A stretch of 64,000 bases of DNA from assembly GCA_905250125.1 (NCBI GenBank), contig CAJNOL010000378.1:85623-149622 (forward strand), given 5' to 3'. Source of the DNA: Rotaria sordida (lineage: Eukaryota; Rotifera; Eurotatoria; Philodinida; Philodinidae). The translations under genes were made by a program, and so were the position numbers. Each line of letters starts with the position of its first letter. The stretch's first letter is position 1. This document shows, piece by piece, positions 1-11,847 of this stretch. The notes beneath the pieces are model-generated. The model saw nothing but the letters and a program-made list of their open reading frames with translations, ran no database searches and was not told the DNA's origin.

Positions 1-140
1 AATTGAATCTAATATTTCTTATTTTATTCTTATTTATTAATTAATTCAGCGAATTAGTAATGACAATGAACTTACAATTACACACATGTATACGAAAAAG
101 AAAAAAATTGAGAAAAAACGGAGCAAAACAAGAAAAATTT

Positions 141-3100
141 CTACAGAACATATGGTAATTCTTTAAGAAGTCGTTGATTTTCAATACAACTTTTAATCCA
201 TTCATAACTAACTAAATGAAATTTAGCAGTACGATCACGATTAATTTTTTTAAATACATCTATACGTTCATTTAATTTTTTATCATCAATATTTGGTTTA
301 GCACAAATAACATGTGTAACATCCGATGTTATTTTATGTGCTATACGTGCACCATGCAATTGACTTTCTAATATAATTAAACTATGATTTGAATCAATAA
401 ATAATGTTGATTCATCACCAATTGTCCAATATTGATCAAAATAAATATAAAATAAACGAAAAAGACCATATTCATATGATTCATCAGGAAAATAAACATT
501 TTCGAATTCAGATATATATGAACGAAGTTTATCATTATCATCTAATGGATTTGATATTGTATCAATATTGATTGTTGATTGTGATAATGGAATTGGTTCA
601 TTAAGACGACGTTTTTTATTTGCTGGTAATTTTTTACTTGATGTTGATGGTGGTGATGATGGAGTTGATGTCGTTGATGTTGTTGTTGATGATGATGTCA
701 TTTTATTAAATATTTCACGAAGTTCATTTTCATTTGTTGATGTATAATATGCATCACCATATTCATCATAAAGTAAATTAAGAGCTTGACGAGTTTTATC
801 TGTGCATGATATTAAATCCGATAAATAATATGGTAATAAAGTTTTCTGTTCAATACAACGTATTAACCATGTTATATGTACGATATCATATTGTTTACTT
901 TTAATTAATGTACGAAGACGAATACTAGTGGGATTATCTGAACAAAGAAAAAAAAGAAATTTTATGAATTATTTCTATTTTAAAATAAAAAGATTTAATA
1001 ATATTGTTTTTTTTTTATTTATGTCTTAAAAAATCTTATATGAAAAGAAGAATTGATGGTAATAGATGATGATTAAATGATTAAGAAACCTTTGTCTAAT
1101 ATTTTATTTAAGTTTTCTATGTATGAAAGATTTTGAGAAAGAATCAATCTCATGTACTTATGAAAAATTGACTTATACTAAATTGCTTTAGAGTTCAACA
1201 TTCATTATTAATTATCTTTCACAAGTTTTATTTTTGTAAATTTTATAAAGAATTTAAGAGATTATTACAGATGACATTTTTAGTTTAGCTTACTGAGCTA
1301 TGCTTGATAAAGTTACGTTTGTTTCATTGAATTTGAAATGACTAAACATTTTACTCAAGTCTATTCAAGCAGATTAATACTTCAATATTTTCAGTTCATT
1401 ATAAGAACTGATTATCAAATCACTTTTTCGGTTGAAACTATTACTATTCGATTGGTTATGATGAGTAGTGAAAAAGGTCTGTTTTTCTGGTATTCGCTTG
1501 TCTAAATAAGGGCATTTTACTCGGTTGTTTTAGCCTACGAGCATAAGATCGTTGAGAACCTGAATGATCGAGTTCTGAGCTGAAATTTTATTCATTGACT
1601 AACCATATAGTCATTAGAAATTCTTCAAAGTTTGAGCTGGGACAAGCACATTTTTATCGAGATATCATCCTGTAATGAAAATATCCTTCTTTTAAAATAC
1701 AGCATCAAACAGACATCTCTTTAAAATGTAGATCTGTTGACGAGGATGTGTTCCCTGTGCGTTAAACTTCGGAAAGTTTCCTAGTAACTCTAAGGTTCGT
1801 CTTTGAACAACGTTCTCAGCGATCCTATGCTCATAAGTCAACAGTCGAAGACCAAAAAAACATATCAATCAACACACAATTCAAGAGAGATGACCCAAAA
1901 AACTACTAGGTGTCAACTGAATAAATCAAAAAAACAACAAATATTAAACAATCTTTAGATTCTATACAAATAAAATCTGGAAAAGTTTTCTCTAGACGGA
2001 GGCCAAGACCGAGCCCAAAAGAAAACATGATCTCGAAAATTTTTAATTATCTCAATCCGTCCATGAAGATTGTTTTGAAATATTTTCCAAAAGTTCGGAC
2101 TATAGCTGAATTTATTAACATTTTAATTTTATTTTTACCTGTAACAACACAGTAAGTTTTTGCTAATGCATTTTGAACACAAGTTCCACCATTTTCATAA
2201 ACAAGTTTTTCAAGTTCAGCTTTTGTATATTTTGCATTACCTTCCATAATACAAAATTCCAATGTTGAAAAAAAATGTCCAGTTTGTTTAACAGATTGTT
2301 GATCAATACCACGAAAACGTGAATCAACAGTTGGTTTAGCTTGTTGTCGAGATTTATTTTGTAATTTTTTTGTTAATGTTATTGTACGTTGTCCATCATC
2401 GTTTATATCAAAATCTTCATTTAATTCATGTTCCATAAAACGTGATGCTAATTTACCAGCATTTCTTTCACGTAAATCAATTAATTCTTGATATGTAACA
2501 CATTCATACCAAGCTTTATCTTCACGAAATTTTTCTAAACGTGGAAAACGTAATGTAAAACCACATTTATATTTATCTGATGCCATAAATTCAGTTGCTT
2601 TAACTTGTACAATACATGAATCATTTGGTTCAATCCATACATCAGGTTTTTCATGTGTACATAATATATATGATGGTGCAGTTTTTTTTGTCCATGGTTT
2701 CCATTTATTAGCAAAACGATTATTAAAATCAAGTAATTCTTTATGTGTATAACCGGAACCAATTTTACAAAATGAATAATAAAGATAATCACGTACATCA
2801 GCTTTACATTGTGTTGATGTTGTAGCATTTTCATCATCAAGATTTTTTTGTTCAGAATTATTTGTTGTATTTGCTTGTTTAATAACAGCACAACAAAGAA
2901 AATGAGAAAGCATACCAGCACGTAAACGACCTGTACCAAAATAACCGCCAACTATTAAACAATCGATTTCATCATTAAGACCTAATGAGAGAAAAAAAAA
3001 AACAAAAGTATTATTTTATGAAATTTATATTGACAAAAAAAAAATACTTACCGATAGTATAATCTGGTTTAATCTAAATAGAGATAAAAAAAAAGAAGAA

Positions 3101-6100
3101 GAATAGAATGAATTTGATTGAAAAATATTCGAAAGTTGAGATCTTAATGATTTTGTTAGAAAAAAATTGATGACTGACTTACAAATAATGGAGAAAACAT
3201 TCGTATTTTACGACATGTATCTTGATAATGAGAATTTTATCTCATTAGATCAAGCAAGGGAAATCTTTTAATTGATTAATCCCTTTTTGAGTGACGATTA
3301 TAGATCCTAGGAGACTCTGTAACAAATCGAACCTTTAGCTTATTGTTACGAAGATATTACAACAATACAGTGGTGTCCCTCCGCTACAGTCCATCATATC
3401 CACAATTTTCAGACGGAACTCATACTCGATTGAAACTTTGCACAGAAACAGACTATTTTATTGTGTAAGTTTCAGATCTTTTTATTATGCCTATCCTATA
3501 ACACATCTTTGAATAAGCTAGTCTGTTTCTGTGCAAAGTTTCCAGTTGAAATTTGAAAAGCAGTTTTTCATGTAAATCTGAGGAAAATTACGGCATTAAG
3601 TTAGAAAATTCCATAATAATGTAATATCTCCGCAATAAAAATTAACTACTCAGTTGAGAGAGACTTCCATCACCCAGATCTATGATTCCAGCTTCTGGAA
3701 ATAATCGGATTTCACTGGAACCGACAGGAAATACGTGAGAAAAATCACCATATCCGACAGAAATATACCGGAAAAAATCCGAAAAATTTCTCGTCGGAAT
3801 ACTGCTGTCATATTTCAACAATGTTCTCCTATCACTATTTATATTGAATGAAATATTCTAAAGATTTTTGCTTTTATTACTGTAGTTCTCCTCTTCTTTG
3901 TTCTATTTAATGAAAAGCTTATAAATTCTTTTCTTTTTAGTTCATTATCAAAAATAAAAGGATACATACCTTATACCATCCACCATTTTCTCGAACATTT
4001 GGTTTATAAACTGACCATGGATCTTTAACAACAATACCTTCTTGTCGTTCTTCAATAGCTATATTTAATTCATTAATAACATCTTGATTACTTGTACCCG
4101 GTTTAATAGCCGAAAAAATAATTCGTCCTTCAATTGGTTCAAGAATTTTTTTATGTAAATATTGGAAACGTTCATTCATAGGTTTATTTGTTAAAATTTC
4201 ATCATTATACATTAATATATCAAATACAATAAAACATGGTTGTAATTGAGAATCATTTGCTTGAATTGATTTAACATCAAAACTATCACCTTTGGAATGT
4301 ATAATTTTTTCATTACGATTATAAATAACCATTTCACCATCTAGATTTTGTACAAATAAATTGAAATTTTTTTCCAAAAAAAAAAAAAAAGAAAAAGAAA
4401 TTCATCACTTACCAATAATACATTTTTCACAATCAATTTTAAATGTATTTGCAATATAAGGTGTTAATGTTCCAATATTATTACCATCAGGACCAAATAC
4501 ACTTGTATAATCATGACCATTACGTGAAAAATACATAAATTGATCTTTATCACGATGTAATTGAAAACGATCACCATCATATTTTGTTTCAATATAAAAT
4601 TCAGCTAAAGCAGCTGTTGGATTTGTAGATTTTTTACGAATTAATTGTTCAATTTTATCAGCTCGTGTTCTTTCACCTAGAAGAATAAATTTCTAAAAAA
4701 AAAAAGTTTTCATAGAATTTCGTTTTGTTTTTACCAAGCATTGGTCGAAATGGTGAAAATATACTAAGACCAATTTCATGTAAACGTTTTTCTGGATCAT
4801 GTAAATAAATAGCTACTTTAAATAAATTACTTGTATGATCAAATAAATCTTTAGCATCTGGATGAAAACATTCAAGAATAGAATTTTCTTTTAATGATAT
4901 ACGTAAATCTTTTAATAATATGCGAATGAGCCATTTTAATTCAAGTGCACTTAAATGACGAAGTAAATACGTAAGACGATGATCGATAACCTAGAAAAAA
5001 AGAAATAAATATCAGAAATTATTTAATTATATTTAAGAAATGAAATTCATGATTAGATTCAACTTGAGTATATATTTTTTGTTTAATATATGAAATTATC
5101 GAGCAAATAGTTTTTCATGTAATAAGAACTCGATGAAGTTCGTTTGAGTTTAGTATTCAGTATTTATTGCAATTCGAAGGATAACTCTAATCGAGATTGA
5201 CCTATGCATAGATCTCAAAATTATATGAACAATGCATCGTTGATCTTTTTTCTATGATGCTGAGCACCTAACTCTGATCCAAATAGTGATTTAGATAGGC
5301 AATAAACTTACAAGCATAAAAAAATTGCTGAAAATGTGTTTTTTTTTATAATGCTGCTAGCTTTGTGAAAAGCGCAGAAAACTCTTATACTGTTCAGAAC
5401 TAAGTGTTCTTTTAGATGGTGTTGTTAAAAACGAACTCCTACACAACTTCCTCTGGGACTAATAGAGAGCTTTATTAGCTATCTAAATTACTATTCGGAT
5501 TCCAGTTAGGCACTCGGTATTACAGAAAAAGTAAAAAATGTATTGTTCTTATAATTTTAAGCAGTACTATAGTATTGGAGAGTGTTGTATTGGATGAGAT
5601 TGGTAAACTCGACTAATACGCCATTATGGACATCAACTATGATGGCTTCTTTTGGTTGGTTCGATGTGTGGATTAATCGTACATACTGAATCGGTAGTAC
5701 AGAGGAGCCGTTCAAATTATTCTGCATAACAGAGAATTTGTTACGTTCACTAGATGCAGTACTATAATGTATCATTCCTATCCGATCGGTAAGAAGAGTA
5801 TTATCATAGGTCAAAATATTCTTTGTCAAATTAAACAATAAATATAGCAAAGTCTCAAATTTGATCTTGAAGAATTCCGATCAATACACAAAACAATTAA
5901 AATACTAGCATCCATTACATACATTGTTCAATCCGACTAACGAAGAAACCATCCCGACTGATACCTCTCTTTTGAAATGAGACACCTCTCATTAGATGTG
6001 ATCTGTTGAGAGTATCAAAAGTCTAGAAGATTTCTATTCCATGCACTATCCTTCTAGAAATTTTCTAGTTTCAACAGACCCTATCAAATGAGAAATGTCT

Positions 6101-6885
6101 CATCTCCAACGCAAGATACCATCCGAAATGATTCCCTCACATTTTAGTCTTTTTTAATGTTAACTTATTAATTACTTTCCATTAAATACAAAAAAAATAT
6201 ACCTTTTGACCTTCTTTTCCTTTTCCATTTTCGACAGCAATTTCATCCAAAATTTTATTTATTTCCCAAATACTCATTGTAACATCTTCATTACAACGAT
6301 TTTTAAGTACATAATAAGCTACTTCAGCAAAATCACTTCCTTTTTGTGTACGTGTATTTTTTTGTACACGAAAATTAAGTCTAAATATTAAAAAAAAAAC
6401 AAAAATTATATCAAAACATAACAATCATGTCAAATCTTTACTTACAGTTTTTTTCCATCATCACTATCTTTTGAAATACTAAGTACTTCAACAAGATGTT
6501 TACCAAGTTTACTTTCTTTTAAACCATAAGCAATACGTTCACGATCTGATTGTGGTACAAGAAGACGTAATATTGGATAAAATGAATCTTGCATAATTAT
6601 TGGTGATGCTCCACTAAGACCACCACCTGTTGTAGTTTGTCCATCAGCAGTCGTCGTTGTTGTTGTTGGTGGTGGTGGTGGTGGTGGTAAATCATTCGCA
6701 TGAACCTCTTTATGTGTCTTACGCCAATCACTTATAAAACGTATCATTAATTTTTGTTTAGCAATAGCACCTTGACTTTTTGATATTCTTTCAAGTAAAT
6801 TACATAAATTAGAAAATTTAACAACTTTAGATGAATTCGGCAATTCATCATTCATATTTGGATCATCGATCATCATTGATGTCAT
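141..6885 (-). CDS. LIG4: DNA ligase IV, 8 exons, about 1056 aa
   Basis: ATP-dependent ligase that seals double-strand breaks in non-homologous end joining with XRCC4. Exons in coding order: 6446-6885, 6203-6380, 4735-4990, 4413-4676, 3970-4340, 3052-3073, 2139-2981, 141-937; all junctions are GT..AG and stay in phase. Seen: an N-terminal ligase DNA-binding domain (SDWRKTH, then DSFYPILRLLVPQSDRERIA), the adenylation motif ETKYDGDR with the nucleotide-accepting lysine near residue 323, DGEMV, EGIVVK, motif V split as WYK|IKPDY across a 22-nt exon, the OB-fold GCTLRFPR-like element (GFTLRFPRLEKFR), then two BRCT domains flanking the XRCC4-binding linker. Two tandem C-terminal BRCTs separate LIG4 from LIG1 and LIG3. 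It is longer than the human protein (911 aa) because of a Pro/Thr/Gly insertion at residues 65-100 and a Ser/Thr-rich segment with KKRR between the BRCTs. The Met-initiated reading near 4377 is intron read-through. The function is certain at family level; splice choices are inferred. Confidence 0.95.
938..2138 (-). other. large LIG4 intron with an imperfect inverted repeat
   Basis: This 1.2 kb intron separates the two BRCT exons of the ligase gene. Arms at about 1539-1560 and 1812-1832 are complementary with a few mismatches (GAGCATAAGATCGTTGAGAA against the reverse complement of GTTCTCAGCGATCCTATGCTC). No protein-coding signal was seen inside. It resembles a decayed non-autonomous fold-back element. 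Confidence 0.5.
3432..3542. repeat. perfect 24-bp inverted repeat (hairpin) in a LIG4 intron
   Basis: Positions 3432-3455 and 3519-3542 are exact reverse complements (left arm begins GAAACTTTGCACAGAAACAG). They are separated by 63 nt. The flanking sequence after the right arm (TTGAAATTTGAAAA) recurs with changes near 16040 in a WDR44 intron, so this is probably one copy of a dispersed miniature element. Confidence 0.75.
5970..6109. repeat. imperfect inverted repeat in a LIG4 intron
   Basis: About 40-nt arms at 5970-6009 and 6071-6109 are reverse complements with scattered mismatches. Both contain ATGAGACA, CTCAT and TCTGTTGA blocks in the same order when one is reversed. They lie in the 1.2 kb intron 4991-6202. 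Probably an old miniature inverted-repeat element. Confidence 0.5.
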
Positions 6886-7083
6886 CTAAAACAGGTATAT
6901 TTGTCCATTGTCTGCTTATTATTGCTGCCAACTATATATATGCACAAAACAAAACAACAACAAAAAAAAAGACAACACATAAAATGATATTAAATTCACT
7001 GATGATGAGTAGATAATAAGACTAGGAAAAACATATAGATTCAAATATATACAAATATTCTTTTTTTCTTTTTAATGAGAAGA

Positions 7084-7410
7084 TTACACCGGCGTCTCGC
7101 GTAGAAATCGAATAAGTGTATGTTTTATATTAGCATGAAATATATGATGCGCGAGTACTGTTCGATGATCATCAATATTAGATATTCTTGATGTTGTCGG
7201 TAGTAATGGTAATTTTTTTGTAAGAAAATCTTCATGATTTGTTGATACTGATTGAATTTCTTGAGGTTTATCATTTATCATATCCGATGTATGTAATCCA
7301 GATGTTGTATTTGAAACAAGTGTTAAGTTTTTCAATCGTTGAATATGATCATTGGCATCTGAGAAAAACAAAAAAAAAAAGAAATGAATCCATAAATTAA
7401 TTAAATAAGC

Positions 7411-7442
<32 letters not shown>

Positions 7443-10400
7443 TAAATCAATGGATAATATATAAGCAAATTTACACACAAAATTCAAGAAGAAAAACGAA
7501 AAAAAAGGTACTACTATGATTACAAGGATGAAAATATAAAAAAATACAAAAGGAAATTTATGTGTAAAATTTTATATCTATGTGGAAAACATAACATAGG
7601 ATTTTTTTGTTGTATTTACCCTCGCAAGGCGATTAATAAGAGCATTCATTATCATGACATATCCTCTAGAATAAGAGAAAGAGTGAGAACATAACCCTAG
7701 CCACACAATTGTATGGTTATTAAAGCATGAAGCATAGCAACAAAAGCAAAATCAATAATAAATATATCAATGATTTATCCCATAGCACAAACATCCTGTA
7801 ATATTAAACATATTTATTTTTTTTTTATAAATAGATATATTCAATATTGAAATTTAATGGCATAAACACAAAAAGCTAAAATCAAAATCAATCAGTCACT
7901 GTTAAGAGCAATCATAAAAAATAAAAAGATTTATTAGCCAATTTGATAATAAAATCGTCTTTTTTTTCTATACTTACACAATCGAATCTTCGTTTTAATC
8001 ATTTTTTTTTCTTAAAGAATAATACAATGAAAAAACCAATCGACATTGTAAACCCTCTCCCGTATTAGAAGCTTCCCAGAGAACGGTCGATATGAAAGAT
8101 ATATTAGAAGCTCAGGGCTGGTATTACATCCAAGAAATTTCAGAGTTTTTTCAAAGTCGATCTTCCTCTCAGCACTAAGGTGGGTGTAGGTCAAAAGAAG
8201 ACAAACGTCCACTCCGATCCACCAACACCCACAACATTAAACTTCTTTTGGAAGAAGTAGTCTAATTATGTAAATTTGAATCTGACTTTTTTCATCGCAT
8301 TCTTTTTTTTTGGTAATTTATTACATAAAATAGTATGTCTTTTTGTATATTTATGACATAGAATAATGTTTTTTATTTTTTTGTATATTTATATTAAATT
8401 TCACAGAGTGTTGTAAGATTATTTGAACTTATCACAAATAGATAGTTAAGATGATTGAAACAATAACTCCATTATATACTTTTCAAAATTTCTATACAAA
8501 AGTCATATTAGTAGGTCATCTCATAATAGAAGTCCCCTTCAAAAACTTTGAACAGTGGACAGTTTAGAAGCCCACGGGGGCTTCTATTGTGGGAGGGAGT
8601 TTACGAGGTTTGTATTAGTCCAAATTTGTCAATTTTTATCAAATGAATTTTCTTATAGATATGATTTATTATGCTATCGATGATCCATAAAACTATTAAA
8701 ATCACATTTGTTATTTTCTGCATCATTTGAATACCAATCATTCAAGTTCAATAAATCTTGCATATACTATATCTCATTATTTTATCGCAAAAAAAACAAA
8801 CAATTAACTATTCTTTATTGAAGTTTATAGAAACTAATGTATTATTTTCATATGAAAATCTTCTATTCCTGATGATTTAGTTTCTTTTTCTTCCTTAACT
8901 CATAACAGTGACAGATGATTTTGTATTATTAAAGAAGTTAAGTGGTAAAAGATTCACACACACAAAAAACATCTTAGCAATAGCAACCAAATGTTTGCAA
9001 TTAGGAAAAAAAAATATGGGATAAGAAAACACATTAATTAAAAATAATAATGATAAAAACCAACCTTGTACCAAACGTATTGTTAATGATAAATAAACCG
9101 GCTAGAGCAATAGAGTCCAATATTGAACAAAACAAAACAAAGAAAATAATAAATCTATATCTAACCTTATGATCGCCTACGCATACATCATATCCCATTA
9201 TATCATATATTGGTGGGTTGGCCTGTAGATATGATATAGAAAATTATCAAAAAATAAAAAATAATTTAATAAATTTAACCTGAGTATCAACAAAATTTTT
9301 TAATGAATGACTAAGAAGAATACGATCACACCATGCTGGACAACGAGCACGTAAATAAGAACGAGCTTCATGCTGTTCTTCACTATATGGATAACTAAAA
9401 TAAAAGAGATTTGTAAGAAATAAAAAGATATTCAAATATAAACCTCGGTGGAAACGTTCTTTCATATTCAAATATATGATCATGAAATGATGAAGATTCA
9501 AAATCGAACTTACGAGCCTAAAAATAAATAAAATCATAAAGATTTTCGATTAAAGTGTATCGGATCTCGACATAAAAAAAGATTATATTGATATTATTCG
9601 ATGAATGTAAAGAAATAAAGACTTTGCTTATTTTTGTCTATTTTGAGAGAACTCATATGGATTAAGCAAAAAGTATCATTGACTTCGGATCGAGTCAAGT
9701 TACTAAAAAAATTTTTCCATTTTGACTTGATTCTCAAGAACTCGGATAATAATTACCAGCTGTGTATTTATATGAAAAAATGAATCATGATTATCATGAA
9801 GATTAAATTCTTTTTTTTGTATTGTTAATTTTGGTTTATTATTTTCATGTTTTATAATCATTTTTGTAATTTCATCACTATTTTCTTCTTTAATTTTATC
9901 AATTAAATCATGTCTTTTCTCCGAAATGTACTATTTAATAAATAAAAATAAATAAATATATAGAAAAAAAAAAATTTTTAAATTATTAAATTCCATTTAA
10001 TTTACTTCAACTAAACGACAAGCATCAAGTCGAAAATTAAAATCACCAAACATAACATATGGTACATTTTTGTCAGAAGGATTAAGTGATAACCTATTTA
10101 AAAAAAGTATATCTAATTATAAATAAATAAATAAATAAATTCATATTCAAACCTTTGTAGAGTATATTGCAAAGCACTTCTACGAAATTTACTGTATATA
10201 GATGGACTTCGTTCTATTGCTAAAAGATTTGATGCGTCATGAAATAGATGTACATTAACTAAGTCAAAAGTACTAGTATTAAAAATGAATAAAAATTATT
10301 AGTAGAAAATTTTCTTTTTTAAATATTTACAAGCCATTTATCAGCCAACGAGTTTGCGTAAAACCTTTTCGAGACCATTTCGTCTAAAAATATTTTCATT

Positions 10401-11847
10401 ATGAAATAAAAAATATGAATTTTGCCTATTTGTTTTTTTTTCTCTACTTCAGGAAAAAAATCTCTAGGATATTTTTCTCTTCGTAATGTTTGAGCATTGA
10501 CCAGACTACCAGCAAAAATCTGACGATTAACAACAGCTTGAAAAGATGAAGCTAAAAAATAAAAATAAATAAATAAATAAAAAATTAATTATCTTTAGTT
10601 TGGTTTTTTTTTGTCAATACTTGTAAAATTCCATTGTTGAACAGAAAGATTTTGACGAATAAAATATGCAGAACCAAGAGCCTAAAAAATAAAATCAGAT
10701 TTAAAAATAAAAATAATGAAAATCTATTAATTAACTGTAAATGTATCCTGAGATGTATAATCCGAATCAAAATATAAACGATAACGAGTAAAATCAGAGG
10801 AAATTTCAGGTAATTGAAGAAGATCACTATGTAAATATAAATAAATCAAAATAATAATAAAAAAAACTAATATTAAATTACTTCAGAAATTGATCAAGTG
10901 TATGCATAAACTTTTCATAATCTTTTCCTCCAACTTCTTGACAATGTAATGCTATAAAATCAGATGGATGCTGACGTAAAAGCTAAAGAAAAGACAAAAG
11001 AAAAAAAAAACAAGAAATTATTTATTCGCGCTAAACTTTATATTAAATGTTTTGTTTTATATTTTAATCAAAACCTATGTCAACGAATAATAAAAATTTT
11101 AATCTATTTCAAACGGCTACAACACAAATAAAAAATCTTTTATCTAATGATGATAATATTAAAAATAAAACAAATGAATGTATTATTTCTAATAAACCAT
11201 CAACTATAGATGATACAAGTGATTGTATGTTTAATAAAAATTTTGATGAATTATTTAAACGTGAATCTGATCTATATGAAGAAGATAAATTTCGTGTATG
11301 TTTTATTGATTGTTCTTGTGATTGTTTAGTATGTATTATGTTATTTTTTTATTCATTATTTCCTTATTTATCTAAATTATTTCTAGGCTAAAAAAGTAAC
11401 ACAAGGTAGAATGATACCAACAGAAAATTTTGAAATATTTGAAAAGCTATTAAAAAATTTTAAATCAAATAATTATAATGTTTTTTGTGATTGTCATTGT
11501 GGTGATAATCAACAACGTTCATTTTCATTTAATTATTCAGCTGGACAACAAAAACGAACAATATAATTTATATCTTATTTTTCTGTTTTCTTTTTCTCTT
11601 ACTGATAACAATACCATTCTCTTTCCATTTATATCTGTTATCTCTGTCTGCTTTACTTACGTTTCCGAATTCGGTCAGCCATGTTGTTAATAGATCAGGC
11701 TACAAAAACAACAAAAAAAAACAACTGGAAATCAAATAAGAAAATTTTATTTTCATATACCTTTTCGAATATAGAACCTGTATTAGCTGTAATCAGCAAG
11801 AATCGAACATCTGATTGATTCGATGATAATGTATGTTCACCACTCAT
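7084..11847 (-). CDS. INPP5A: type I inositol polyphosphate 5-phosphatase, 15 exons, about 491 aa
   Basis: Removes the 5-phosphate of inositol 1,4,5-trisphosphate and so ends the calcium-release signal. Exons: 11761-11847, 11661-11699, 10882-10982, 10736-10826, 10621-10681, 10448-10551, 10331-10383, 10153-10272, 10006-10093, 9757-9930, 9444-9517, 9280-9394, 9166-9222, 9065-9101, 7084-7358. The phase closes over all 15. Seen: LLITANTGSIFEK at the N-terminus, IALHCQEVGGKDYE, LVNVHLFHDASN, the catalytic GDFNFRLD near residues 235-242, RCPAWCDRIL near 348-357 and GDHKPV near 385. These match the type I enzyme rather than the OCRL or SHIP classes. The C-terminal exon (about 92 residues) is not recognisable and ends ETPV, so the farnesylated CaaX box of vertebrate INPP5A is absent in this model. 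The start is the first ATG of the exon that carries the conserved N-terminus. Confidence 0.93.
7359..9064 (-). other. large last intron of INPP5A
   Basis: This 1.7 kb AT-rich intron lies between the conserved catalytic exons and the divergent C-terminal exon. It has an (AAT)n run at about 7419-7440 and a candidate fold-back element at 8521-8594. A short stretch of higher GC at 8040-8230 shows no gene I can support. Confidence 0.6.
8521..8594. repeat. small inverted-repeat element, candidate
   Basis: The left end TCATAATAGAAGTCCCC (8521-8537) matches the reverse complement of the right end (8576-8594, AATAGAAGCCCCC core) with few mismatches. The element is about 75 bp and lies in the last INPP5A intron. 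No clear target-site duplication was seen. Confidence 0.45.
11077..11566 (+). CDS. small nested gene of unknown function, 2 exons, about 132 aa
   Basis: Exons 11077-11295 and 11387-11566 join in phase across a 91-nt GT..AG intron (donor GTATGT, acceptor TTCTAG). The protein starts MSTNNKNFNLFQTATTQIKN. It is rich in Asn, Asp and Lys, has no signal peptide or membrane segment, and ends with a compact Cys/His cluster FCDCHCGDN followed by FNYSAGQQKRTI. The four Cys/His within six residues could bind metal, but I recognise no family. It lies wholly inside INPP5A intron 2 (10983-11660) on the opposite strand. Codon use (TTA, AAT, GAT, CGT) is like that of the other real genes here, and splicing removes the hydrophobic tail that the unspliced reading would have. 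A chance ORF remains possible. Confidence 0.55.

Noticed and set aside
3937-4377. LIG4 frame beginning MEKNFNLFVQNL as an independent start
   Set aside because: Those residues are intron read-through; the acceptor CTAG at about 4341 joins the previous exon to DGEMVIYN in phase.
7619-7760. Possible tRNA or small RNA in the INPP5A last intron (locally higher GC)
   Set aside because: I could not fold a cloverleaf or find A and B box motifs.
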